DNA of 64,000 nucleotides from Inia geoffrensis (lineage: Eukaryota; Chordata; Mammalia; Artiodactyla; Iniidae), in contig CM070903.1 in assembly GCA_036417435.1 (NCBI GenBank), positions 94,571,001-94,635,000 on the forward strand, written 5' to 3'. Under the pieces are notes generated by a model. It did not search any database, was not told the DNA's origin, and saw only the letters and a program-made list of their open reading frames with translations. This document shows, piece by piece, positions 9,819 to 20,005 of the stretch (position 1 is its first letter; every line of letters starts with the position of its first letter). Both the position numbers and the translations under genes were made by a program.

Positions 9819-12374
9819 ATGGACAATCTGGAAGAAATGGACAAATTCTTAAAAATGCACAAACTACCAAGACTGAATCAGGAAGAAATAGAAAATATGA
9901 ACAGACCAATCACAAGCACTGAAATTGAAACTGTGATTAAAAATCTTGCAACAAACAAAAGCCCAGGACCAGATGGCTTCACAGCCGAATTCTATCAAGC
10001 ATTTAGAGAAGAGCTAACACCTATCCTTCTCAAACTCTTCCAAAACATAGCAGAGGGAGGAACACTCCCCAATTCCTTCTATGAGGCCACCATCACCTTG
10101 ATACCAAAACCAGACAAGGATGTCACAAAGAAAGAAAACTACAGGCCAATATCACTGATGAACATAGATGCAAAAATACTCAACAAAATACTACCAAACA
10201 GAATCCAACAGCACATCAAAAGGATCATACACCATGATCAAGTGGGGTTTATGCCAGGAATGCAAAGATTCTTCAATATACGCAAATCTATCAATGTGAT
10301 AAACCATATTAACAAATTGAAGGAGAAAAACCATATGATCATCTCAATAGATGCAGAGAAAGCTTTCAACAAAATTCAACACCCATTTATGATAAAAACC
10401 CTACAGAAAGTAGGCATAGAGGGACCTTTCCTCAACATAATAAAGGCCATATATGACAAACCCACAGCCAACATCATCCTCAATGGTGAAAAACTGAAAG
10501 CATTTCCACTAAGATCAGGAACAAGACAAGGTTGCCCACTCTCACCACTCTTATTCAACATAGTTTTGGAAGTTTTAGCCACAGCAATCAGAGAAGAAAA
10601 GGAAATAAAAGGAATCCAAATCGGAAAAGAAGAAGTAAAGCTGTCACTGTTTGCAGATGACATGATACTATACATAGAGAATCCTAAAGATGCTACCAGA
10701 AAACTACTAGAGATAATCAATGAATTTGGTAAAGTAGCAGGATACAAAATTAATGCACAGAAATCTCTGGCATTCCTATATACTAGTGATGAAAAATCTG
10801 AAAGTGAAATCAAGAAAACACTGCCATTTACCATTGCAACAAAAAGAATAAAATACCTAGGAATAAACCTACCTAGGGAGACAAAAGACCTGTATGCAGA
10901 AAATTACAAGACACTGATGAAAGAAATTAAAGACGATACAAATAGATGGAGGGATATACCATGTTCTTGGATTGGAAGAATCAACATTGTGAAAATGACT
11001 CTACTACCCAAAGCAATCGATAGATTCAATGCAATCCCTATCAAACTGCCACTGGCATTTTTCACAGAACTAGAACAAAAAATTTCACAATTTGTATGGA
11101 AACACAAAAGACCCCGAATAGCTAAAGCAATCTTGAGAGCGAAAAACGGAGCTGGAGGAATCAGGCTCCCTGACTTCAGACTATACTACAAAGCTACAGT
11201 AATCAAGACAGTATGGTACTGGCACAAAAACAGAACGATAGATCAATGGAACAGAATAGAAAGCCCAGAGATAAACCCACGCACATATGGACACCTTATC
11301 TTTGATAATGGTGGCAGGAATATACAGTGGAGAAAGGACAGCCTCTTCAATAAGTGGTGCTGGGAAAACTGGACAGCTACATGTAAAAGTATGAGCTTAG
11401 ATCACTCCCTAACACCATACACAAAAATAAGCTCAAAATGGATTAAAGACCTAAATGTAAGGCCAGAAACTATCAAACTTTTAGAGGAAAACATAGGCAG
11501 AACACTCTATGACATAAATCACAGCAAGATCCTTTTTGACCCACCTCCTAGAGCAATGGAAATAAAAACAAAAATAAACAAATGGGACCTAATGAAACTT
11601 CAAAGCTTTTGCACAGCAAAGGAAACCATAAACAAGACCAAAAGAAAACCCTCAGAATGGGAGAAAATATTTGCAAATGAAGCAACTGACAAAGGATTAA
11701 TCTCCAAAATTTACAAGCAGCTTATGCAGCTCAATAACAAAAAAACAAACAACCCAATCCAAAAATGGGCAGAAGACCTAAATAGACATTTCTCCAAAGA
11801 AGATATGCAGACTGCCAACAAACACATGAAAGAATGCTCAACATCATTAATCATTAGAGAAATGCAAATCAAAACTACAATGAGATATCATCTCACACCA
11901 GTTAGAATGGCCATCATCAAAAAATCTAGAAACAATAAATGCTGGAGAGGGTGTGGACAAAAGGGAACCCTCTTGCACTGCTGGTGGGAATGTGAATTGG
12001 TTCAGCCACTATGGAGAACAGTATGGAGGTTCCTTAAAAAACTAAAAATAGAACTACCATATGACCCAGTAATCCCACTACTGGGCATATACCCTGAGAA
12101 AACCAAAATTGAGAAAGAGGCATGTACCAAAATGTTCATCGCAGCTCTATTTACAATAGCCTGGAGATGGAAACAACCTAAGTGCCCATCGTCAGATGAA
12201 TGGATAAAGAAGATGTGGCACATATATACAATGGAATATTACTCAGCGTTAAAAAGAAACGAAATTGAGCTATTTGTAATGAGGTGGATAGACCTCGAGT
12301 CTGTCATACAGAGTGAAGTAAGTCAGAAAGACAAAGACAAATACCGTATGCTAACACATATATATGGAATTTAA
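9819..12374 (+). CDS. ORF2: L1 ORF2p part 2: reverse transcriptase and Cys-rich C-terminus
   Basis: 851 residues covering the Z segment, reverse transcriptase and C-terminal region, the enzyme that copies L1 (and SINE) RNA at the nicked target. Visible RT motifs are 'NKSPGPDGF' (46-54), '[10 protein letters not shown]' (108-117), catalytic D178 in 'SIDAEKAF', '[14 protein letters not shown]' (234-247), and the active-site 'FADD' (278-281, bases 10650-10661). The C-terminal Cys/His cluster is intact: C708, C712, H720, C721, C724. The frame is uninterrupted to the normal end. Separated from the endonuclease by one frameshift, the two parts together equal a normal ORF2p of about 1,270 residues. 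The ATG at 9819 is an internal methionine of ORF2, not a true start. Confidence 0.95.
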   Translation: MDNLEEMDKFLKMHKLPRLNQEEIENMNRPITSTEIETVIKNLATNKSPGPDGFTAEFYQAFREELTPILLKLFQNIAEGGTLPNSFYEATITLIPKPDKDVTKKENYRPISLMNIDAKILNKILPNRIQQHIKRIIHHDQVGFMPGMQRFFNIRKSINVINHINKLKEKNHMIISIDAEKAFNKIQHPFMIKTLQKVGIEGPFLNIIKAIYDKPTANIILNGEKLKAFPLRSGTRQGCPLSPLLFNIVLEVLATAIREEKEIKGIQIGKEEVKLSLFADDMILYIENPKDATRKLLEIINEFGKVAGYKINAQKSLAFLYTSDEKSESEIKKTLPFTIATKRIKYLGINLPRETKDLYAENYKTLMKEIKDDTNRWRDIPCSWIGRINIVKMTLLPKAIDRFNAIPIKLPLAFFTELEQKISQFVWKHKRPRIAKAILRAKNGAGGIRLPDFRLYYKATVIKTVWYWHKNRTIDQWNRIESPEINPRTYGHLIFDNGGRNIQWRKDSLFNKWCWENWTATCKSMSLDHSLTPYTKISSKWIKDLNVRPETIKLLEENIGRTLYDINHSKILFDPPPRAMEIKTKINKWDLMKLQSFCTAKETINKTKRKPSEWEKIFANEATDKGLISKIYKQLMQLNNKKTNNPIQKWAEDLNRHFSKEDMQTANKHMKECSTSLIIREMQIKTTMRYHLTPVRMAIIKKSRNNKCWRGCGQKGTLLHCWWECELVQPLWRTVWRFLKKLKIELPYDPVIPLLGIYPEKTKIEKEACTKMFIAALFTIAWRWKQPKCPSSDEWIKKMWHIYTMEYYSALKRNEIELFVMRWIDLESVIQSEVSQKDKDKYRMLTHIYGI

Positions 12375-12748
12375 GAAAAAAAAGAAATGTTATGAAGAAC
12401 CTAGGGGTAAGACAGGAATAAAGTCACAGACCTACGGGAGAACGGACTTGAGGATATGGGGAGGGGGAGGGGTGAGCTATGGGAGGGCGAGGGAGGGGCA
12501 TGGACATATATATACTAACAAACGTAAGGTAAATAGCTAATGGGAAGCAGCCGCTGGGCACAGGGATATCAGCTCGGTGCTTTGTGACTGCCTGGAGGGG
12601 TGGGATAGGGAGAGAAGGAAGGAGGGAGACGCAAGAGGGAAGAAATATGTGAACGTCTGTATATATATAACTGATTCACTCTGTTATAAAGTAGAAACTG
12701 ACACACCATTGTAGAGCAATTTTAACCCAATAAAGATGTTAAAAAAAA
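12375..12748 (+). other. L1 3'UTR, poly(A) signal and tail
   Basis: Begins after the ORF2 stop, contains two G-rich stretches (12458-12498) and the 'gtagaaactgacacaccattg' stretch. It ends with AATAAA at 12729-12734 and an A-run from 12741 that merges into the target-site duplication. Confidence 0.92.
12458..12498 (+). other. G-quadruplex-forming tracts in L1 3'UTR
   Basis: 'ggggagggggagggg' is followed 8 bases later by 'gggagggcgagggagggg'. The second fits four runs of three G with loops A, CGA and A. A G-rich 3'UTR tract is a known L1 feature; the fold itself is predicted only from the pattern. Confidence 0.85.
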
Positions 12749-12762
12749 AAAATGGTATCTGT
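12749..12762 (+). repeat. Right target-site duplication of full-length L1
   Basis: Exact copy of 5036-5049. The leading four A's also belong to the A tail. Confidence 0.95.
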
Positions 12763-15030
12763 TCAGTAGTGGGACAAAATGAACTCTAGACAAAGGCTCT
12801 TCTGGTTCCATCTAACAAAACTTAAAAGCAAGGATCAAACCATATCCTAATAATTTAACTGTTTCCCAGGGAAAAACAAAATAAAACTCAAGAATATTTA
12901 TAGAAATACAACAGTATCAGGCACTCTAAAAGGTAAAATCCACAATGTCTGCCAAGCAGGAGAATGCAGTCCGCAATGTGTAAAGAGTGGTCAAACAATA
13001 GAAACAGACCATGAAATGATGCTGATGATAAAATTCTTAGAAAAGGATGTTAAGATAGAATCATTACAGTAACCATATTCCATATATCTATATATTGGAC
13101 AAGGTAGAAAAGACTGAGCATGTTAGGTACAGATATGGTGAAAGGTGAAAGGATTGATGAACTTGAAGAAATAACAACAGAAACTTTAAAAAAGAAAACA
13201 CAGGGGAAAAAAAGACTGAAAAAAAAAAAAAAAGAACAGAGCATCAGTGAGCTGTGGGGCAACTTAAGGTGGCCTACTACATGAATAACTGAAGTCACCA
13301 AAGTAGAAGACAAAACAAAATATTTGAAGAAATAAGGGCTGGAATTTTTCCATTATTTGATGAAAATTAGATAACCCACAAATCCAAAAATCTTAAATCC
13401 CAACCACAAGAAACATGAAGAAAAGTATACCAGGGCACATCATAATTTTTGAAAACCAGTAGTAAAGAGAAAAATCTTAAAGATTCCTAGAGGAAAAAGA
13501 TCCATTATGTATAGAAGAAAAATAATACTATGTAACAAAGAAGGTTGTATCCCAGAATGAAAGGTTGGTTTAATCATTAAAATTTAATTAGTGTAATTCA
13601 TCCCATTAAAAGCATAATAGAAATAACATGATTGTTTAAATAAATGCTCAAGAAGCATTTGACAAAATACAATGTACATTCATGAGAAAAAACACTCAGT
13701 AAACTAGAGATAAAAGGAAATTGTCTCAATCTGATAAAGGACATCTCCAAAATCTTTTAGCTAACATCATATTTAATCATATTTAATCTTCTTCTTCTAA
13801 ATTAGGAACAAAAAAAGGATGCTCTTTCATATTATTTCTATTGAACATTGAATTATAAGTCCTAGGCATTGCAATAAGACAAAAAAAAAATAAGTGGCAT
13901 AATTATTAAAATTAGCAGTAAAAATATTGTTATTCACAGAAAACAAAGGGGTCTATATTTAGAAAACCTGATTGAATTCCCCCCTAAATAAAACACAAGT
14001 CAAGTTAATAAGCAAACTTACCTATGTTGCCAGATATAAAGTCAATATGCAGAAGTAAATTTTATTTTTATAAACTATAAATAAATTCTTGAGAAATACA
14101 TTTAAAATTCAATTTATAATATCATAAATAATGTTATACGCCTAAGCATAAATCTATAAAAACTGTGCAAGGGCGTCCCTGATGGCGCAGTGGTTGAGAG
14201 TCCACCTGCCGATGCAGGGGACACGGGTTCGTGCCCTGGTCCGGGAAGATCCCACATGCCGTGGAGCGGCTGGGCCCGTGAGCCATGGCCGCTGAGCCTG
14301 CGCATCCGGAGCCTGTGCTCCGCAACGGGAGAGGCCACAGCAGTGACAGGCCCGCGTACCGCAAAAAAAAAAAAAAAAAAAAACTGTGCAAGACCTATTT
14401 CCAAAAACTAAAATACACTGTTGAAAGTAATTCAAGAGAACCTAAAAAAATGAAGAGAGGCATCATTTTCAAGTATTGGTAGACTCTGTGTTATTAAGAC
14501 AACAATTATCTCCCAATTGATCTATAGATTCATTGCAATCCCAATCAAAATTCCAGCAGGAATTTTTGTATAAATTGACAAGAAACCTCTGAAATTCATA
14601 CAGAAAACTGAATGATCATGTAAAGAATTAAAATTTCAGAAAATTTACAAATCTTGATATTAAAACATTTTATAGAGCTACAGTAATCATGACAGTATGA
14701 AACTGTTGTAAAGATAGACTAAAGATTAACTAAATAGAATAGAGAGTCCAGAAAATATGTGCAAAATTCACACACATATATAGTAAATTGAATTTTGCCA
14801 AGGTATAAAGTTCCTTCAGTTATAAAAAGAGAGTTTTGCTTTGTTTTAACAAATGGTGTTTGAACAGTTGGAGATTTCTATGAAAAACAAAATGACTTCA
14901 CCCCTATTTCATTCTACATGCAAAATTATTTAGGGTATAATCACAGACCTAATGTGAAAGCTAGAACCATAAAGATTTTAATAGAAACTATAGGACTATA
15001 ACCTCAAGAACTTGGTGTAGGTAAAGATTT
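12763..15030 (+). mobile_element. Ancient L1, 5'UTR/ORF1/ORF2 segment (nest A host, part 2)
   Basis: Continues the host L1 interrupted at 5035. First comes 5'UTR-like DNA ('aaaacttaaaagcaagga', also present at 23613). Decayed ORF1 follows: the 'aaacagaccatgaaatgatg' neighbourhood, then 'caagaaacatgaagaaaa' and 'cattatgtatagaagaa'. Near 13545 it jumps straight to ORF2 RT sequence ('tatcccagaatgaaaggttg'), omitting the endonuclease. RT and downstream ORF2 continue past the SINE at 14172 to 15030, where an antisense insertion cuts it. No frame is open. Confidence 0.82.
14158..14392 (+). mobile_element. CHR-type SINE, short form, with target-site duplication
   Basis: SINE body 14172-14378, flanked by 'aaaaactgtgcaag' at 14158-14171 and 14379-14392. 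The A-box-like 'tggcgcagtgg' is at 14183-14193 and the B-box-like 'ggttcgtgccc' at 14226-14236, the internal pol III promoter inherited from tRNA-Glu. It ends in a long A tail. It sits in the ancient L1. Open frames on both strands here are SINE shadows. Confidence 0.95.
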
Positions 15031-15740
15031 CTTTTTTTCAAGTATGAATGAGTGTATTTATTTTGAATCAAAATCAAAATCAAAATAAATTATAACCTTT
15101 AAAATGCCAACAAATACTATAAGCATCACAAAATCCAAGAAAAGAACCTTAAATACACCCATCATTAATTATTTGTTTGGCATATTTCTATAATACTTTT
15201 CCCCAAATGTTTTCTACTGCAAACACTTCGATTGCCTTCTCAAATGATAATTTTGCAATGTTTTCTACAGAGAAACCTCAAAATAATTTAGTCTTTCCTC
15301 TAATATAGTTGATGAAAAAATTTCACTTATTAACCTTTTAGAAAATATTCTTTTTCAGCTTCACAAATTTGCATTAACAGTAACACAAATTTTTAGGATT
15401 GCTTTTAAATTTAGAAAAAATCTTACTCAGTTTCTTCTATTTAAGACCCGTAAGACTTCAGAACATTTTAAGTTTTCTTGTGCAAGAAGTAATTTTAAAT
15501 ATTCTTTGAAAGGATATTATGTATTACCCATTTTGTTGTCAAAGTTCTCGCTACATGCACATAATATTATGTTGTCTTCACTCATATTTTGTAGAGATGC
15601 ATAAAATGTGTGACTTGATTCAATATTTTTGTGGAAATGCATAAAACATCCAACTTGTCACATGGAAGTACCAGCTGTTTGCAGTAATGCTTATGGTTTG
15701 TGCTCATAAACACAAGCATTCTTGTATTCTCTTTTCTCTA
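15031..15740 (-). pseudogene. Decayed hAT-transposase C-terminal (hATC) sequence with poly(A) tail
   Basis: On the minus strand, translation with several frameshifts and stops resembles the C-terminal dimerisation region of hAT transposases and their domesticated relatives (ZMYM/SCAND3/ZBED5-like genes). Pieces in order are 'KEYLKLLLAQENLKCSEVL' (about 15510-15450), 'LNLKAILKICVTVNAN' (about 15410-15370), 'EERLNYFEVS' (about 15300-15270) and 'VENIAKLSFEKAIEVFA' (about 15268-15218). A minus-strand AATAAA (15057-15062) lies about 19 nt before an A tail (T7 at 15032-15038). The segment is wedged between the 3' end of an antisense L1 and that insertion's left target duplication. It is therefore either a 3' transduction carried by that L1 or a processed copy inserted into its tail. 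The parent gene is not identified. Confidence 0.62.
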
Positions 15741-18700
15741 TATTTGTTGAGGTATCATTGCGAAATAATAACGGTATAAGTTTAAGGTGTACAATGTGAT
15801 GATTTGACATACATATACATTGTGAAATAATTACCACAATTAAGCTAATTAAGCATCCATCACCTCACATAATTACCCTTTCTTTTTTGTGTGTCGTGAG
15901 AATACTTCGGATCTAGCCTTTTGAGTATTTCAAATATACAATACAGTATTATTAACTATAGTCACCCCATGCTGTACATTTGATCCCCATAACTTATTCA
16001 TTTTATAACTGAAAGTTTGTACCCTTTGACCAGTATCTCTCCAATTCCCTCGTGCTGCTCCCCAACCCCTGGCAACTACCATTCTACTCCTTGTTTCTAT
16101 GAGTTTGATTCTTAGATTCCACATATATATGAGATAATACAGTATTATATAATACAGTATTTGTATTTCTTAAATAAATATTGTATAAGAAGCTTATTTT
16201 ACTTAACATAATACTTATTTTACTTAACATAATACCTCCCAAGTTCAATCCATGTGATTACAGATGGCAAGATTTCTTTCTTTTATATGGCTGAAAAATA
16301 TCCCATTGTATATGTATACCACATTTTCTTTATTCATTCTTCCATAGATGAACACTTAGGTTTTTTCCATACCTTGGCTATTGTGAATAATGCTGCAATT
16401 AACATGAGAGTACACCTATCTCTTTGAAATAATGATTTTTGTTTCCTTTAGATATATACTCAGAAGTGGGATTGCTGGATCATAAGGTAGTCCTAACTTT
16501 AGATTTTTTTGAGGATCTTCTATACTGTTTTCCATATTGTATTCACCATAATGCTATTTTCTATACTGTTTTCAATTTACATTCCCACCAACAGGGTACA
16601 AGGTTTCCCTTTTCTCAATGCCCTCACCAACATTTCTTTTCTCTTGTCCTTTTGATAAAGGATATCCTAACAGGTGTGAGGTAATATCATATTGAAATTT
16701 GATTTGCATTTCCCTGATCATTAGGGATGTTGAGCACCTTTTCATATACCTATTAGCTATTTGTATGTCTTCTTTGGAAAAATGTATAATCAAGTCCTTT
16801 GCCCATTTTAAAAATTGAGTTTATTTGTTTTTGCTATTGAGTTACATGAGTTTCTTATACACTTTGGATATTAACCCTTTATCAGGTATATGGTTTACAA
16901 ATATTTTCCCCTATTCCATTGGTTGCCCTTTCATTTAGTTTGATGTAGTCCCACTTTTCCCCTTTGTTTGTATTGCTTATGCATTTGGTGTTGTATCCAA
17001 AGAAAGTCATTGCCATGACCAATGTCAAGGAGATTTTTCCCTATGCTTTCTTCTAGGAGATTTAAGTTTCAGTTTTTATATCTAAATCTTTCACTTATTT
17101 CAAATTACTTTTGTATATGATGAAAGATAAGGATCCAATTTCATTTTTTAGCATGTGGATATCTAGTCTTCCAAACACCATTACAGAAGACACTATCCTT
17201 TCCCTATTGTGCACTCTTGGTGCCCTTGTCAAAGATTAGTTGACTGTATATGCATGTGTTTACTTCTGGACTCTCTAGTCTGTTCCATTAGTCTATGTGC
17301 CTGTTTTTATGCCATTAGCATACTGTTTTGACTATTATAACTTTGTAATATAATTTGAAATCAGGAAGTATGATGCCTCCAGCTCTGTTCTTCTTGCTTA
17401 AGATTGCTTTAGCTATTCAAGGTCTTTTGTGGGTTTACATAAATTTTAGGATTGTTTTTCTACTTCTGTGAAATTTAGAATTTTGATAGGGATTACATTG
17501 AATCCGTAGGTCACTTTGGGTATTATGGATATTTTAACAATATCAGGTCTCCCAATCCATGAACAGAGGATATCTTCCCATATATTTGTGTCTTCATCGG
17601 TTGCTCTCATCAGTGTCTTATAAGTTTCAGTGTAGATATCTTTCACCTCCTTGGTTAAATTTACTTCTGAGTGTTTTATTCTATTTGATGTGATTATATG
17701 TGGAACAATTTTCCTACTTTCTTTTTTGGCTAGTTTGTTGTTAATGTATAGAAATGCCACTAACTTTTGTATATTGATTTTGTATCCTCCAACATTACTG
17801 AATTTATTAGTTTTAAAAGTTTCTGGGTGAGATCTTTAGCATTTTCTACCCATAAAATCATTTCATCTGCAAATGATGACAGTTTAACTTCTTCCTTTCC
17901 AATTTTGATGCCTTTTATTTCTTTTTCTTGCCTAATTCCTCTGGCCAGGACTTCCAGAATTATGTTGAATAGAAGTAGTGAGAGTGACACTGTGTGTTGT
18001 TCCTAATCTTAGGGGGGAAACTTTTAGCCTTTCACCATTGAGTATGAAGTTAGCAGTGGATTTATCATATATGGCCTTTATTATGTTGAAGAACTTTCCT
18101 TGTATACCTAATTTGTTTAGAGTTCTTATCACAAATGGGTGTTGAATTTTGTTAAATTCTTTTTTTCTGCATCTTTTGAGATGCTCATGTGAGTTTTGTC
18201 CTTTATTCTGTTAATGTTTTGTGCATCACATTTACTGATTTGCATATGTTAAAACATCCTTGCTTCTCAGTGATAAATTCCACTTGATCATGGTATGATC
18301 CTTGTAATGTACTGTTGAATTTGTTTTTTCTAATATTTTGTTGAGGATTTTTGCATCTATATTCATCAGAGGTATTGGCCTGTAGTTTTTTTGTTTTGTT
18401 TTGTTTTCTTTTTTTTTTTTTTTTCTTGTAATGTCCTTACCTGACTTTGGTATCTGGCCTATGCTGAGTCGGACTGGAGCTGGATCATGGGCCACTTCAG
18501 GGTCCACAGCCAGGAACAAGGTTAGCAGACGCAGTACCCAAGGCATGAGCAGATGTGGCTCCTCCCTTGTCCTTTGGCAGATGGTGCTGGTGGCAGGACC
18601 CAGGCCAAACAGTGCTGTTGCTGAGTCCACAGGGAACAGCACTGTTTCCAGATGGGCACAGACCTGCTTTCTCAAAATGGCCCTTTTAGTTCTTGGGCTC

Positions 18701-18842
18701 CACCAGACTTTTGCAACCTCCTACTTGGATCCTAAAGCTCCCATAAGACACTTTCGTCTGTGAATGACTGCCAAAATATTATTTTTCTGGGGGGATATCA
18801 GCTGGGGATTTCATATTCTGCCAGCTTTCTGACATCACTCTC
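15741..18842 (-). mobile_element. Old L1 insertion, antisense, internally deleted
   Basis: Read on the minus strand: the L1 3'UTR (plus-strand 'ttaaggtgtacaatgtgatg', 'gctgtacatttgatcccc') occupies 15741-16150. The ORF2 C-terminal and RT regions run from there to about 18460, with minus-strand frames at 17446-17760 and 17760-17990 that include 'SSFADEMIL', a mutated FADD motif. At about 18460 the RT passes directly into GC-richer DNA (18470-18842), which I tentatively read as the element's 5'UTR. The whole insert with the hAT segment is bounded by 'taggYaaagattt' at 15018-15030 and 18843-18855 (one mismatch), and the host L1 resumes immediately after. Confidence 0.82.
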
Positions 18843-20005
18843 TAGGCAAAGATTTTTAAACAAAACATAAATTTGATAAGCTATAAAAAAATTGATACAT
18901 TTTAATTTATTAAAAGTAAAAATTTTGAACATCAAAATAGACTACTGAGAATCCTGTCATAATGTATATGCATATCTAATCATTCTGCTGTAAACTGAAA
19001 TATCTTACCAATTTATTTGTCAATTACCTCAATAAAGCTGGGGAAAAAAAAGGGTACTGTTAAAAAAAATAGTCAATCTACAGATGAGGAAAATTATACT
19101 TGCAGAACACATTTCAGAGAAAGAACCAATATACAGAAATTATACAAAGTAACAAGTCAATGATAAAAAAGAAAATCTATTAAAAATGATCGAAGGACTT
19201 TAACATTCATTTCACAAAGACACAAAATGGTAAAAAGGCACATGAAAAGGTGTTTACATCATTAATCTTCAAGAAAACATAAGTTAAAATCATAATGAAA
19301 CAGCATTTTACACCCAGCAGGATAGCTAAGATTAAAAAAATATAATATAAATGTTGGCAAATTTGTAGAGCGATTGGATCTCCCATTTTTTAATGGTGTG
19401 AGTATAAAATGGTACAACTACTTTTGAGAACCGTTTGGAAGTTTCTCATGAAGTTAAACATAAATCTACCCTAGGATCTAGCAACTCTACCATTAAATAT
19501 TTACCCAAGATAAAAAAACATATATGTTTATACTAAGACTTATATAACTTAGTCTGTTTATGTGAAGAATATTGATAGCAGCTTCAATGATAATAGCTAA
19601 AACTAGAAACAACCCAAATATCCATCAAGAGCTAAATGGATAAACAAATTGTGATATATTCACAATATAGAGTACTCCTCAGAAATAAATATGAACAAAG
19701 TACTGGTAATTTTAATAGAGATAAATCTCAAAAATACTTTACTTAGCGAAAGAATTCAGACACAAAAGAGTATACACTATTTGACTTTATTTATAGGAAA
19801 GCTAAAAATAGGCATAACTAATGCACATTATTAGAAGACTACTTCTTGATTACCTCTTGAAGGTGGTAAACTGGCTAGGAAGGGGCCTGAGGGAAGTTCC
19901 TGGGGTGTAATTACCTCTATCTTTCCTGAGGTTGTAGTTGCACAAGTTTATACAATTATCAAAACTCATCAATCAGGCATCTATTTTACGTAAATCTCTT
20001 ACCTC
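18843..20005 (+). mobile_element. Ancient L1, ORF2 end and 3'UTR (nest A host, part 3)
   Basis: Picks up exactly where 15030 left off, at 'taggcaaagatttttaaac'. It continues through decayed C-terminal ORF2 ('gaaacaacccaaatatccatc') and a 3'UTR ('acaattatcaaaactcatca'). A short L1 tail interrupts it at 18951-19051. No coding capacity. Confidence 0.8.
18951..19051 (+). mobile_element. Short 5'-truncated L1 tail insertion
   Basis: About 100 bases ending 'caattacctcaataaagctg' plus an A-run. They are placed in ORF2 text that is otherwise continuous on both sides ('catcaaaatagactactg' / 'ggtactgtt'). Looks like only the last part of an L1 3'UTR. Confidence 0.6.

Larger units (their letters stand above)
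5050..12748 (+). mobile_element. Full-length, nearly intact L1 retrotransposon
   Basis: A complete autonomous non-LTR retrotransposon of about 7.7 kb. In order it has a 5'UTR (5050-7592), ORF1 (7593-8499 with one frameshift), a 58-nt spacer, ORF2 (8558-12374 with one frameshift), a 3'UTR (12375-12740), an AATAAA at 12729 and an A tail. An exact 14-bp target-site duplication flanks it, and its 5' end carries a YY1-like motif 11 bases in, so it is not 5' truncated. Only two small indels break the coding capacity, which points to a fairly recent insertion. It lies inside an ancient L1 whose sequence resumes immediately downstream. A 5'-truncated antisense copy of the same or a close subfamily sits at 25404-26949. 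Confidence 0.97.

Noticed and set aside
14172..14245. tRNA-like A and B boxes, considered as a tRNA gene
   Set aside because: They belong to the tRNA-Glu-derived head of a SINE. No cloverleaf with intact acceptor and anticodon arms is apparent.
14190..14411. Recurring 70-100 aa frames with words such as 'PADAGDTGSCPGPG' at many positions
   Set aside because: They coincide with CHR SINEs in both orientations, so the repeated peptide is a SINE translation, not a gene family.
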